Below, in pieces: positions 5,098 through 5,098 of a stretch of DNA of 5,098 bases (its first letter is position 1; each line of letters opens with the position of its first letter). The position numbers and the translations under genes are program-made. Source of the DNA: JBCCFK01 sp965262315 (lineage in GTDB: Bacteria; Actinomycetota; Acidimicrobiia; Acidimicrobiales; UBA8592); NCBI GenBank assembly GCA_965262315.1, contig CBDHFJ010000036.1, positions 1 to 5,098 of the forward strand. The letters are read 5' to 3'. A model generated the notes under the pieces. That model was not told where the DNA came from. It did not search any database and was given only the letters and a program-made list of their open reading frames with translations.

Positions 5098-5098
5098 C

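Noticed and set aside
5014..5098. tRNA-Leu 3' end as an attachment site for an integrative element
   Set aside because: The window ends at the tRNA, no partial repeat of its 3' end is seen elsewhere in the window, and no integrase is present.

Overview
The window is GC-rich, uses GTG as well as ATG starts, and has short gaps, TAnnnT-type -10 boxes placed only 6 nt before some start codons, and an acidic Asp-box protein behind an Asp/Pro/Ala-rich linker. This suits an actinobacterium. An Acidimicrobiia-like (Ilumatobacter-type) chromosome is my best guess from protein style, but it is an inference. I see no sign of a phage, plasmid, IS element or CRISPR array.

Layout, left to right. (1) Positions 1-747 (+) are the C-terminal part of a family-5 ABC transporter solute-binding protein whose 5' end lies outside the window. 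(2) Positions 748-862 are a short convergent intergenic region that has been tandemly duplicated. A unit of about 101 bp carries the 3' tail of the binding-protein gene, a hairpin and the antisense 3' tail of the next gene, and it occurs twice with about 94% identity. (3) Positions 863-2593 (-) encode a membrane-anchored or secreted Asp-box (BNR/sialidase-like) beta-propeller protein. (4) Positions 2688-3335 (-) encode a PPOX-type FMN split-barrel flavoprotein. (5) Positions 3367-4299 (-) encode a PfkB/ribokinase-family sugar kinase. (6) Positions 4327-4878 (-) encode a second, different PPOX-type flavoprotein. (7) Positions 4940-5097 (+), divergent from the rest, hold a promoter, a leader hairpin and a tRNA-Leu(GAG) gene that runs to the right edge.

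The three genes from 4878 down to 2688 are packed like an operon (gaps of 27 and 31 nt). The kinase and the downstream PPOX gene nevertheless each have a TAnnnT box exactly 6 nt before the start codon and no good Shine-Dalgarno, which suggests separate leaderless transcripts. Their shared presence may mean a related metabolic or redox role, but no substrate can be read from the sequence. The Asp-box gene has a clear Shine-Dalgarno and probably its own promoter.

The most unusual feature is the duplicated convergent junction at 702-911. Each unit's hairpin embeds stop codons from both facing genes, and the duplication is bounded by an 8-bp microhomology. I do not see a new defence, mobile or biosynthetic system here.
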